Source of the DNA: Lachnospiraceae bacterium UBA3845
GTDB taxonomy: Bacteria; Bacillota; Clostridia; Lachnospirales; Lachnospiraceae
Assembly: GCA_002392705.1 (NCBI GenBank)
Contig: DGHP01000176.1
Span: forward strand, 1 to 11,855
Length of the DNA: 11,855 nt
Reading direction: 5' to 3'
Made by a program: the position numbers and the translations under genes. The notes beneath the pieces are model-generated. The model had not been told where the DNA came from, searched no databases, and was given only the letters and a program-made list of their open reading frames with translations. Shown piece by piece: positions 1 to 7,659 of this stretch. How positions within the stretch are numbered: the first letter of the stretch is position 1; each line of letters starts with the position of its first letter.

Positions 1-8
1 TCGGCGGT

Positions 9-142
9 ATGACAGCCGGTGCTGTCAAGGAATGATATGGGGAATATTCTGCGCTGCGGCATGACGGCCGGCGCTGCCAGGGAATGATATGGGAAATACC
101 CTGCGCTGCTGTATGAAGCCGGTACCGTCGGGGAATAATTAT
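9..142. repeat. Degenerate 52-bp tandem repeat, 2.6 copies
   Basis: Positions 9-60 and 61-112 are two head-to-tail 52-base units, each starting ATGACRGCCGGYGCTG and ending in CTGCGCTGC plus three or four bases. A decayed partial third unit runs from 113 to about 142. Bases 1-8 resemble the end of another unit, so the array probably continues upstream of the window. The period is not a multiple of three and no reading frame spans it, so it is non-coding. It lies just upstream of the ribosome-binding site of the first GH31 gene. Its role is unknown; it may be a leader with repeated hairpins or operators, or a slippage product. Confidence 0.7.
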
Positions 143-198
143 GACGCGAAAATGCGGAGATGAGGAACAGGACCGGAATTCCGGAAAGGAGATAAGAC

Positions 199-2265
199 AT
201 GCCCGATTTTGTGAAAAAAGAAGGGGAAGCCGGGGGAGATTTCCGCTCGGACAACCGTTTTCTGCTTGGATTTTTTGAAGAAAAAGACGGAGCGCTGCAT
301 TACCGCTACGACGCGGAGCGCGTGATCATCGAGCCCTGGGGCCCTGACAGCCTGCGCGTGAGAGCGTCGAAGATGCCTGAAATGCCGCAGGAATGCTGGG
401 CTCTGTCGGAAGAACCGAAGCCCTCCCGCAGCCGCGTCGAGATTTCGGAGTATTCCGCGAAGATCAGCAATGGCAGAATCTGCGCCGAGGTGAACAACAT
501 CGGCAAGATTACATTCTTCAACGCGAAGGGGGAAGTCCTTCTGGAGGAATACGTCCGCAACCGGGAGGACATGTTTGCGAAGACCACCAGTTCCCTGGAA
601 GTGGAAGCCAGAGAATTTAAGCCGATCATCGGCGGGGATTACCAGCTGACCGCGCGCTTTGAGTCCAATCCGGATGAGAAGCTCTACGGCATGGGCCAGT
701 ATCAGCAGAAGTTCCTGAATGTAAAGGGCGCGGAGCTGGAGCTGGCGCACCGCAATTCCCAGGCCAGCGTTCCCTTTGTCCTTTCTTCGCTGGGATACGG
801 TTTCCTCTGGAACAATCCGGCGGTAGGGCGCGTAAGCTTCAATAAGAACATTACCACCTGGCAGGTACAGTCCGCCAAAAAGCTGGATTACTGGATCACG
901 GCGGGCGATACGCCGGCTGAGATCGAGGAAGCCTATGCAGACGTGACCGGAAAAGTTCCCATGATGCCGGAGTACGGCATGGGCTTCTGGCAGTGCAAGC
1001 TGCGCTACCAGACCCAGGAGGAGCTTCTTGAAATCGCCAGAGAATATAAAAAGAGAAATATTCCGCTGGATGTAATCGTCGTGGACTTCTTCCACTGGCC
1101 CAAGCAGGGCGACTGGCGCTTTGACCCGACCTACTGGCCGGATCCGGACGCCATGATCGCCGAGCTGAAGGAGATGGGCATCGAGCTGATGGTCTCCGTC
1201 TGGCCGATGGTGGATTACAAGAGTGAGAATTTTGCCGAGATGAAGGCGAAGGGGCTCCTGACCCGCGTAGAGAAGGGCGTCCGCATCGACAATACCTATA
1301 TGGGGAATACGATCCAGTTCGACCCGACCAATCCCGAAGCGCGGGAGTATGTCTGGGGCAAGATCAAAAAGAACTATTACGATAAGGGCGTAAAGATCTT
1401 CTGGCTGGATGAGGCGGAGCCGGAATATACGGTCTACGATTTTGAGAATTACCGCTATCATCTGGGACCGAACTGCCAGATCGGCAACATCTATCCGGTC
1501 ATGTACGCGAAAGCCTTCTTCGACGGCATGAAGGCGGAAGGCCAGGAAAATATCGTCAACCTCCTGCGCTGCGCCTGGGCAGGCAGCCAGAAATACGGCG
1601 CTCTGGTCTGGTCCGGGGATATTCACTCCACCTTCGAGAGTCTGCAGAATCAGTTTGCTGCCGGCCTGAACATGGGTATTGCCGGCATTCCCTGGTGGAC
1701 GACGGATATCGGCGGCTTCTTCGGGGCAAATATCTACGATAAAGAATATCATGAAGTATTTGCCCGCTGGTTCGAGTACGGGGCATTCTGCCCGGTGATG
1801 CGCCTGCATGGCTACCGGATGCCCTATCAGCCCCAGTACGGCACTACGGGCGGAGCCGAGTGCGTCTCCGGCGCCCCGAATGAGATCTGGTCCTACGGGG
1901 ATGAGATCTATGAGATCTGCAAAGAATACATTAAGATCCGCGAAAACATGAGGCCTTATATCCGGACCCTCATGCAGGCGGCCCACGAGAAGGGTTCGCC
2001 CATTATGCGCCCGCTCTTCTATGATTTCCCGGAGGATCCGGTATGCTGGGAGAGGGAAGCTGAGTTTATGTTCGGGCCGGATGTGCTGGTCGCTCCCGTC
2101 ATGGAGAAGGGCCAGAGAAAGAAAGAAGTATATCTGCCGGCCGGCGCGAAGTGGACCTGCATCTGGTCAGGAGAGCGTTATGCGGGCGGACAGCTCGTCA
2201 CGGTGGACGCCCCGCTGGCTCAGCTGCCGGTGTTCACAAGAGATGATTTCGTCATCGAAATCTGA
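199..2265 (+). CDS. GH31 family glycosidase (alpha-xylosidase/alpha-glucosidase type), paralogue 1
   Basis: A 688-residue GH31 retaining alpha-glycosidase. It should remove a terminal alpha-linked xylose or glucose from imported oligosaccharides. An N-terminal beta-sandwich covers about residues 30-245, the (beta/alpha)8 barrel about 250-590, and a C-terminal beta domain the rest. The nucleophile is Asp404 in FWLDEAEPE, the WxDxxEP form of the GH31 motif. The acid/base is Asp474 in WSGDIHSTF. PWWTTDIGGF (488-497) and the conserved MRLHG (534-538) are further family motifs. There is no signal peptide, so it is cytoplasmic. The ATG at 199 follows AAGGAG with good spacing. It is 111 bp upstream of a close paralogue, probably in the same operon. 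Compared with that paralogue it has about 25 extra N-terminal residues. The family is secure; the substrate is not. Xylosidase is inferred from the fold group and from the YicI-type neighbour. Confidence 0.93.
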   Translation: MPDFVKKEGEAGGDFRSDNRFLLGFFEEKDGALHYRYDAERVIIEPWGPDSLRVRASKMPEMPQECWALSEEPKPSRSRVEISEYSAKISNGRICAEVNNIGKITFFNAKGEVLLEEYVRNREDMFAKTTSSLEVEAREFKPIIGGDYQLTARFESNPDEKLYGMGQYQQKFLNVKGAELELAHRNSQASVPFVLSSLGYGFLWNNPAVGRVSFNKNITTWQVQSAKKLDYWITAGDTPAEIEEAYADVTGKVPMMPEYGMGFWQCKLRYQTQEELLEIAREYKKRNIPLDVIVVDFFHWPKQGDWRFDPTYWPDPDAMIAELKEMGIELMVSVWPMVDYKSENFAEMKAKGLLTRVEKGVRIDNTYMGNTIQFDPTNPEAREYVWGKIKKNYYDKGVKIFWLDEAEPEYTVYDFENYRYHLGPNCQIGNIYPVMYAKAFFDGMKAEGQENIVNLLRCAWAGSQKYGALVWSGDIHSTFESLQNQFAAGLNMGIAGIPWWTTDIGGFFGANIYDKEYHEVFARWFEYGAFCPVMRLHGYRMPYQPQYGTTGGAECVSGAPNEIWSYGDEIYEICKEYIKIRENMRPYIRTLMQAAHEKGSPIMRPLFYDFPEDPVCWEREAEFMFGPDVLVAPVMEKGQRKKEVYLPAGAKWTCIWSGERYAGGQLVTVDAPLAQLPVFTRDDFVIEI

Positions 2266-2309
2266 TCCCGCAGTGATTTACGGCATTACCTGTTTTTATC
2301 TGCGGGCAC

Positions 2310-2339
2310 GGCCGGCCGGAAGCGGATTTCAGACCGGCC
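2310..2339 (+). other. GC-rich inverted repeat between the two GH31 genes
   Basis: GGCCGG at 2314-2319 can pair with CCGGCC at 2334-2339 around a 14-base loop. No U-run follows, so it is a poor terminator candidate. It could be an RNA-stability or processing element between two co-transcribed genes. The rest of the 111-bp gap shows only the AGGAG of the next gene at 2366-2370. Confidence 0.3.
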
Positions 2340-2376
2340 TTGGACAGTTATTTGATAGTTCAGACAGGAGAAATAT

Positions 2377-4383
2377 ATGATTTATAGAAAAAACAATCAG
2401 CTGTTCAGACGGAATGACAAAGAACTGCTGCTGGTGGAAGCCTGGGGGAAGAACAGCTTTCGCGTGAGAGCGACGCAGCGAAGCGCATTTCTCCCAGATG
2501 AACTCAGCGCCCTGCTGCCGGTGCAGGAAACAGAAACTGAGATTAGCATCGACGGCGACCGCGCTCAGATCGTGAACGGAAAGCTGACCTGCAGGATGAT
2601 GGAGGACGGGATTCTTCAGTTTACCGACCGGAACGGGAAAGTCCTCCTGCAGGAGTATGACCGCACCCGCAGCATGTACGAAGGCTCCGGAAAGTTCGCC
2701 AGCGCGCTGGAGATCGTGCCGCGGACCTTCATGCCGAAGGTCGGGGCGGACGGATATAAGCTGATTTACCGCCTGGAAGCCAATGAGGGCGAGAAGATCT
2801 TCGGCATGGGCCAGTATCAGCAGCCTTATCTGGACATGAAGGGCTGTGTGGTGGAGCTTGCCCAGAGAAATTCCCAGGCAAGCGTTCCCTTCCTGATCTC
2901 CAGCCGGGGTTACGGCATGCTCTGGAACAATCCGGCCATCGGCAAAGTTACCTTCGGGAAAAACCTGACGGAATGGATCGCGGAAAACACAAAACAGCTG
3001 GATTACTGGATTACGGCGGGAGATACGCCGGCCGAGATCGAAGAAGCATATGCGGACGCGGCGGGGAAAGTTCCCATGATGCCCGAGTACGGGCTGGGTT
3101 TCTGGCAGTGCAAGCTGCGCTACCAGACCCAGGAGGAACTGCTCGAGGTTGCCAGGGAATACAAGAGAAGAGGGATTCCGGTGGACGTCATCGTAGCGGA
3201 TTTCTTCCACTGGCCGCATGAAGGCGACTGGAAGTTTGACAAAGACTTCTGGCCGGATCCGGCAGCCATGGTGAAAGAGCTGGAGGAGATGGGCACGAAG
3301 CTTATGGTTTCCATCTGGCCGACCGTGGACGGTGAGAGTGAAAACTATGAGAAGATGAGGGAGATGGGCTATCTTGCCCGCTCCGAATACGGCAAACGGC
3401 TGGGACAGATCGGGAACGCCTGCTTCTTTGATCCGACAAACCCGGACGCCCGGAAGTTTGTGTGGGAACGGATCAAAGAAAACTATTACAAAGACGGAAT
3501 CCAGATTTTCTGGCTGGATGAGGCGGAACCGGAATTTACCGGTTACGAGTATGAGCACTACCGCTATTTTGCCGGCGCGGATCTGGAAGTGGGAAACATG
3601 TACCCGAAAGCCTACGCCCAGATGACTTACGACGGCATGGAGGAAGAAGGACAGGAAAATATCGTAAACCTGCTCCGCTGCGCCTGGGCGGGTTCCCAGA
3701 GATACGGAGCCCTGGTCTGGTCCGGCGACATCGATTCCTCCTTCCGGGCGCTGCGCAATCAGCTGGCTGCGGGCCTGAACATGGGCCTGGCAGGCATTCC
3801 CTGGTGGACGACGGATATCGGCGGCTTCCACGGCGGCAATATTCATGACGAAGGCTTCCGGGAGGTCCTGGTCCGCTGGTTTGCCTGGGGCTGCTTCCTT
3901 CCGGTCATGCGTCTGCATGGCTTCCGGGAACCTTTCAAACCGGCGCTGTCTGAGAGCGGCGGCGGGAAACAGATCAGCGGCGCGGAAAATGAGATCTGGA
4001 GCTACGGCGACAGGGTCTATGAAATCTGCAGAAAATATATTACACTCAGAGAGAACATGCGGCCCTATGTGCGCAGCCTGATGAAGGCTGCCCATGAAAA
4101 GGGAACGCCGCTGATCCGGCCGCTCTTCTATGATTTCCCGGAGGACGAAAAGGCCTGGGAAACCGGTGATGAGCACATGTTCGGACCGGACGTGCTGGTC
4201 GCGCCGGTGCTTTATGAGAACGTGAGAGAACGCAGCGTATATCTGCCGGAAGGAAACTGGAGAAATATCAATGACGGCGAATGCCTTGAGGGAGGCCGGA
4301 CGATTACGGCGCCGGCGCCTTACGAGGCCATTCCGGTATTTGTAAAAGCAGGCAGCGAAGTGGAAAAGATGCTGATCCCGTAA
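2377..4383 (+). CDS. GH31 family glycosidase (alpha-xylosidase/alpha-glucosidase type), paralogue 2
   Basis: A 668-residue GH31 retaining alpha-glycosidase, tandem paralogue of the preceding gene. The domain layout is the same: N-terminal beta-sandwich to about residue 225, then the catalytic barrel, then one C-terminal beta domain. The nucleophile is Asp381 in FWLDEAEPE and the acid/base is Asp451 in WSGDIDSSF. PWWTTDIGGF and MRLHG are retained, so the enzyme should be active. It starts at the ATG at 2377, with AGGAG at 2366-2370. It lacks the first ~25 residues of paralogue 1 and has a different loop after the barrel's fourth strand (around residues 335-350) and around 520-535. This suggests the two copies handle different leaving groups or linkages. 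There is no signal peptide. Blocks identical to paralogue 1 at DNA level point to duplication or gene conversion. The gene ends just before a strong terminator. Substrate inferred only. Confidence 0.93.
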   Translation: MIYRKNNQLFRRNDKELLLVEAWGKNSFRVRATQRSAFLPDELSALLPVQETETEISIDGDRAQIVNGKLTCRMMEDGILQFTDRNGKVLLQEYDRTRSMYEGSGKFASALEIVPRTFMPKVGADGYKLIYRLEANEGEKIFGMGQYQQPYLDMKGCVVELAQRNSQASVPFLISSRGYGMLWNNPAIGKVTFGKNLTEWIAENTKQLDYWITAGDTPAEIEEAYADAAGKVPMMPEYGLGFWQCKLRYQTQEELLEVAREYKRRGIPVDVIVADFFHWPHEGDWKFDKDFWPDPAAMVKELEEMGTKLMVSIWPTVDGESENYEKMREMGYLARSEYGKRLGQIGNACFFDPTNPDARKFVWERIKENYYKDGIQIFWLDEAEPEFTGYEYEHYRYFAGADLEVGNMYPKAYAQMTYDGMEEEGQENIVNLLRCAWAGSQRYGALVWSGDIDSSFRALRNQLAAGLNMGLAGIPWWTTDIGGFHGGNIHDEGFREVLVRWFAWGCFLPVMRLHGFREPFKPALSESGGGKQISGAENEIWSYGDRVYEICRKYITLRENMRPYVRSLMKAAHEKGTPLIRPLFYDFPEDEKAWETGDEHMFGPDVLVAPVLYENVRERSVYLPEGNWRNINDGECLEGGRTITAPAPYEAIPVFVKAGSEVEKMLIP

Positions 4384-4400
4384 GTCTGTGTGTAAACGCC

Positions 4401-4430
4401 AGGCAGCTGCGTTACGCAGCTGCCTGTTTT
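4401..4430 (+). terminator. Rho-independent terminator after the second GH31 gene
   Basis: AGGCAGCTGCG (4401-4411) pairs perfectly with CGCAGCTGCCT (4415-4425) around a TTA loop. That is an 11-bp GC-rich stem, followed by GTTTT. It lies 18 bases after the stop codon of the second GH31 gene. It probably ends the two-gene transcript, so the DUF624 gene downstream would need its own promoter or read-through. Confidence 0.85.
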
Positions 4431-4468
4431 ACGCTGAGGCGGTTCCGTGAGCAGCCTCTTGCGGTAAA

Positions 4469-4592
4469 GCTCCGTCAGGAAAAGCTGTGGACGGAGCACA
4501 CAGCTGGAGAGCGATTATCCGGTTATTTTTTATACCCGGACAAAAAATGAAATCTGGTCCGGGCCAGATGCCTGCTTCAGGGCGGAGTCAGG
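4469..4592 (+). repeat. Structured intergenic element, copy A
   Basis: First copy of a duplicated non-coding element (core 4475-4592). Several inverted repeats can be read directly. GCTCCGTC (4469-4476) pairs with GACGGAGC (4490-4497). A competing AGCTGTG (4483-4489) pairs with CACAGCT (4499-4505). CCCGGAC (4535-4541) pairs with GTCCGGG (4557-4563). A further competing hairpin is ATCTGG/CCAGAT at 4552-4569. No open frame of useful length is present. Together with copy B it fills the gap between the terminator and the DUF624 gene. It could be a structured RNA, a regulatory leader or a small interspersed repeat; I do not recognise it. Confidence 0.6.
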
Positions 4593-4603
4593 GCAGGCCT
4601 CTT

Positions 4604-4724
4604 TCAGGAAGAGCTGTGGACGGAACATAGAGCTGGGGAGCGATTATCCGGTCATTTTTTATACCCGGACAATAGGAAGTGTAATATGGTCCGGGCCAAA
4701 TGTCTGCTTTAGGGCGGAGTCAGG
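4604..4724 (+). repeat. Structured intergenic element, copy B
   Basis: Second, diverged copy of the element at 4475-4592, offset by about 130 bases. Both copies contain the shared blocks GAGCTGTGGACGGA (AAGCTG in copy A), GGAGCGATTATCCGG (GAGAGCG in A), ATTTTTTATACCCGGACAA, TGGTCCGGGCCA and AGGGCGGAGTCAGG. The CCCGGAC...GTCCGGG pairing is kept, while the first hairpin of copy A is lost. The copy ends about 55 bases before the chosen ATG of the DUF624 gene, so it could form that gene's leader. Confidence 0.6.
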
Positions 4725-4780
4725 AAAGCCGGGCATGATGCGTGCGGGCGGGAAACAGTCAGGACAGAAGAATTGAGTGT

Positions 4781-5440
4781 ATGAAAATCGGCGGAAAAAA
4801 AGGAAACAGGAAAAAACAGAACAACGGCGGGGGGACCTTCGGTTTCGGAGGCAGTTTTACGAATTTCGGGAGCAAGCTTTTTGACGTGTGGATGCTGGGA
4901 ATCTGCTGGCTCTTCTGCAGCCTGCCGGTTATCACCATCGGGGTGTCCAGCACGGCCCTTTATTACGCCCTGATCCACAGCGTAAAGGCGGACGACGGCT
5001 ACGCCTCGACGATGTTTTTCCGCTCCTTCAGAAGGAATCTGAAACAGGGAATCATCCTCTGGCTTGTGACCCTTGCCGTATTTATGCTGATGCGGCTGAA
5101 TACGGGAATCCTGGAAGCAAAAACCGACGGAATGGCCGGCCTTGTGATGATCGGTTTCTATACGGCGGTGATGGTATATACGATTCTTGCCGCCCTTTAT
5201 CTGTTTCCTCTTCTGGCCAGGTTCGACATGGATATCTTCTGGTTCCTCCGGGTTGCGGTCTACATGGTGGTCCGTTACCCGCTCAGCAGCCTGATGCTGG
5301 CCGTTGTGGCGGGAGGAGCCGGGGCTCTGGTCTACCGCTTCCCCTTCCTGATTTTTGTGCTGCCGGGCCCTGCCATGTGGCTGATGAGTGAATTCCTGGA
5401 ACCCGTGCTGAACCGGCACGCGCCCGGGGAAAATGTCTGA
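4781..5440 (+). CDS. DUF624/YesL family membrane protein
   Basis: A 219-residue integral membrane protein of the DUF624 (YesL) family. The family is often encoded beside glycan-degradation and sugar ABC-transport genes, as in the Bacillus subtilis yes cluster, but its biochemical role is not established. The sequence has the family pattern: a Gly/Phe-rich N-terminus, then a helix with SLPVITIGVSSTALYY (47-62), a cytoplasmic stretch with MFFRSFRRNLKQ (78-89), then more helices. Predicted membrane segments lie near 34-57, 89-106, 118-143, 166-183 and 188-206. The first 18 residues are Lys/Gly/Asn-rich. I chose the ATG at 4781 because the family fold begins soon after it. A GTG at 4742 would add 13 residues, and neither start has a strong ribosome-binding site. 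It sits between GH31 genes, which supports a link with sugar uptake or sensing. Confidence 0.85.
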   Translation: MKIGGKKGNRKKQNNGGGTFGFGGSFTNFGSKLFDVWMLGICWLFCSLPVITIGVSSTALYYALIHSVKADDGYASTMFFRSFRRNLKQGIILWLVTLAVFMLMRLNTGILEAKTDGMAGLVMIGFYTAVMVYTILAALYLFPLLARFDMDIFWFLRVAVYMVVRYPLSSLMLAVVAGGAGALVYRFPFLIFVLPGPAMWLMSEFLEPVLNRHAPGENV

Positions 5441-5463
5441 GCCTTCGCTGCCGGCAGCAAGGC
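5441..5463 (+). other. Hairpin directly after the DUF624 stop codon
   Basis: GCCTT-C-GCTG (5441-5450) pairs with CAGC-AAGGC (5455-5463), leaving a CCGG loop and one bulged C. It includes the perfect 12-bp palindrome at 5447-5458. No U-run follows, so it is more likely an RNA-end or stability structure than an efficient intrinsic terminator. Confidence 0.4.
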
Positions 5464-5567
5464 CGGCTGGGGAATTGCCTGCGCTTTTACTGCCGGACCG
5501 GACGGATCTGCGCTCAGGGAAAACAGAGAGCAGGCCTGTCCGGCGGGATACAGGAAAAAAGAACAGT

Positions 5568-5585
5568 GCCGCCTGAAAAGGCGGC
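5568..5585 (+). promoter_or_regulatory. GAAA-tetraloop hairpin just upstream of the third GH31 ribosome-binding site
   Basis: GCCGCCT (5568-5574) and AGGCGGC (5579-5585) form a perfect 7-bp stem closed by a GAAA (GNRA-type) tetraloop. The GGAG ribosome-binding site begins six bases later, at 5591. The hairpin would occlude the purine-rich sequence that the alternative ATG at 5589 would need. This favours initiation at 5601. Confidence 0.5.
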
Positions 5586-5600
5586 GGAATGGAGATTCGT

Positions 5601-7640
5601 ATGAAATTTACAAATGGTTTCTGGCTTGTCCGGGACGAGTACGCGCCGGATTATGTCCGGGATTTTTACACGGTGGAAGAGGATGAGGACAGTGTCCGTG
5701 CCTACGCGCCTTATAAAAAGATAGACGGGCGCGGAGATATGCTCAACATCGGCGTCATGACATTCACTTTCACGGCGCCGGCAGAGGACGTCCTGGGCGT
5801 TAAGATGCAGAATCACATGGGAAACTATGACCATTCCCCCTCCTATATCCTCGGCGGGATGCAGGGAAGAAAGGCGCTTGTCAGAGAGGCGAAAAGCGCG
5901 GAGGGCGGAAAGGAGCGCTCCTCCTGGGAGATTTCATCCGGAAAAGTCAGCGTCAGGTTTTCCCAGGGCAGCCCTGAAATGGCTTATTTCGCGGAGGGAA
6001 AGCCGCTCACCTGCACAAAATCCCGGAGCATGGGGATGATGCATGAAAAGAGCGGGAAGAATTACATTCTCACAGGCCTGAACCTCAGCGTGGGGGAACT
6101 GGTCTACGGACTGGGCGAACGGTTCACTCCCATGGTAAAAAACGGCCAGGTCGTGGATATGTGGAATGAGGACGGGGGCACCGCCAGCGAAATCGCCTAT
6201 AAAAACATTCCCTTCTACTATACTTCGGCCGGTTACGGCGTGTTTGTCAACCATCCGGGCGCAGTCAGCTTCGAGATCGGAAGCGAAAAAGTGGAGACAG
6301 TCCAGTTTTCCGTGGAGGATGAGGAGCTGGAGTTTTTTATCATTTACGGGCCGACTCCGAAGGAGATCATTGAGAAATATACAGCCCTGACCGGCCGTCC
6401 GGCGCTTCCGCCCGAATGGTCCTTCGGCCTCTGGCTGACGACTTCGTTTACGACCAATTACGACGAGGATACCGTCACGGGATTCATCGAAGGATTCCGG
6501 CAGAGGCAGATTCCCCTCCAGGTCTTCCATTTTGACTGTTTCTGGATGAAAGGCTTCGAGTGGTGCAATTTCCTCTGGGATAAGGACATGTTCCCGGACC
6601 CGGAGGGAATGCTCCGCCGCTACCATGAGCGGGGCCTGAAGATCTGCGTCTGGATCAACCCCTATATCGCGCAGAAATCGCCTCTCTTCCGCGAGGGAAT
6701 GGAGGCGGGCTACCTCCTGAAGAAAAACAGCAGGAAAGTCTGGCAGTGGGATCTGTGGCAGGCAGGAATGGCCCTGGTGGATTTCACGAACCCGGATGCC
6801 TGCGCCTGGTATCAGTCAAAACTGAAGGCCCTGCTTGACATGGGGGTGGACTGCTTCAAGACCGATTTCGGCGAGAGAGTTCCCACGGACGTGGTCTGGT
6901 ATGACGGCTCGGATCCGATGAAGATGCATAATTATTACACGCATCTTTACAACAAATGCGTCTTTGACCTGCTTGTCAGGGAAAGAGGAGAAGGGGAGGC
7001 CTGCCTCTTTGCCCGCAGCGCTACGGCCGGCGGCCAGCAGTTCCCGGTTCACTGGGGCGGGGACTCCACCAGCCAGTATATTTCCATGGCGGAAACCCTG
7101 CGTGGCGGCCTTTCCCTGATGGACAGCGGCTTCGGCTTCTGGAGCCATGACATAGGAGGCTTTGAGGATCAGGGCTCGGCGGATCTCTACAAGCGCTGGG
7201 TTGCTTTCGGCCTGCTTTCCTCCCACAGCCGTCTGCACGGTTCCAGCTCCTACCGGGTGCCGTGGAATTACGACGACGAAGCCAGCGATGTCCTTCGCTT
7301 CTTCGTGAATCTGAAGCAGAAGCTGATGCCATATATCCTGGAACTCGCGAAATGCGCTCATGAGAAAGGTATTCCTGTTCTCAGGCCCATGCATATGGAA
7401 TTCCCCGATGACCCGGCCTGCGCTTATCTGGACCAGCAGTATATGCTGGGCAGCCGGATTCTTGTCTCGCCGGTCTTCTCGGAGGACGGCAGGCAGCGCT
7501 TCTATCTTCCGGAAGGAAAATGGGTGCACCTGCTCAGCCGTGAGCCGGCAGAGGGCGGACGCTGGATGGAAGGACGCTATGACTATTTCAGCCTGCCGCT
7601 CTATGTGCGCGAGGGTGATCCGCTTCTGGATCTGGTGTAA
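5601..7640 (+). CDS. GH31 alpha-xylosidase, YicI type (C-terminally short)
   Basis: A 679-residue homologue of Escherichia coli YicI (EC 3.2.1.177), which releases alpha-xylose from isoprimeverose-like and xyloglucan-derived oligosaccharides in the cytoplasm. Family-specific motifs are clear. The nucleophile is Asp422 in CFKTDFGER (YicI Asp416). The acid/base is Asp488 in HWGGDSTSQY (YicI Asp482). HFDCFWMK (residues 310-317) keeps the Cys-Phe pair tied to xyloside preference. FGFWSHDIGGFE and SSHSRLHG are also present. The start at 5601 (MKFTNGFWLV) matches the YicI start (MKISDGNWLI) and has GGAG six bases upstream; the ATG at 5589 would add four residues. The protein stops after the proximal C-terminal beta domain (SLPLYVREGD), about 90 residues short of YicI. 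The missing distal domain is not found in any frame downstream. Function as alpha-xylosidase is strongly supported. Confidence 0.95.
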   Translation: MKFTNGFWLVRDEYAPDYVRDFYTVEEDEDSVRAYAPYKKIDGRGDMLNIGVMTFTFTAPAEDVLGVKMQNHMGNYDHSPSYILGGMQGRKALVREAKSAEGGKERSSWEISSGKVSVRFSQGSPEMAYFAEGKPLTCTKSRSMGMMHEKSGKNYILTGLNLSVGELVYGLGERFTPMVKNGQVVDMWNEDGGTASEIAYKNIPFYYTSAGYGVFVNHPGAVSFEIGSEKVETVQFSVEDEELEFFIIYGPTPKEIIEKYTALTGRPALPPEWSFGLWLTTSFTTNYDEDTVTGFIEGFRQRQIPLQVFHFDCFWMKGFEWCNFLWDKDMFPDPEGMLRRYHERGLKICVWINPYIAQKSPLFREGMEAGYLLKKNSRKVWQWDLWQAGMALVDFTNPDACAWYQSKLKALLDMGVDCFKTDFGERVPTDVVWYDGSDPMKMHNYYTHLYNKCVFDLLVRERGEGEACLFARSATAGGQQFPVHWGGDSTSQYISMAETLRGGLSLMDSGFGFWSHDIGGFEDQGSADLYKRWVAFGLLSSHSRLHGSSSYRVPWNYDDEASDVLRFFVNLKQKLMPYILELAKCAHEKGIPVLRPMHMEFPDDPACAYLDQQYMLGSRILVSPVFSEDGRQRFYLPEGKWVHLLSREPAEGGRWMEGRYDYFSLPLYVREGDPLLDLV

Positions 7641-7659
7641 AAGACAATATCCGTCGGCC

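Noticed and set aside
139..1986. 615-codon open frame on the minus strand opposite the first GH31 gene
   Set aside because: Its translation is low-complexity and has no family motif. It lies entirely antisense to a well-supported GH31 gene; high GC and codon bias open the frame.
2329..4176. 615-codon open frame on the minus strand opposite the second GH31 gene
   Set aside because: Same effect as at the first GH31 gene. Its product resembles the antisense product of the paralogue simply because the sense genes are related.
4742..4780. Upstream GTG start giving a 232-residue DUF624 protein
   Set aside because: No convincing ribosome-binding site precedes it and the added residues are not family-like; the ATG at 4781 is preferred, though not proven.
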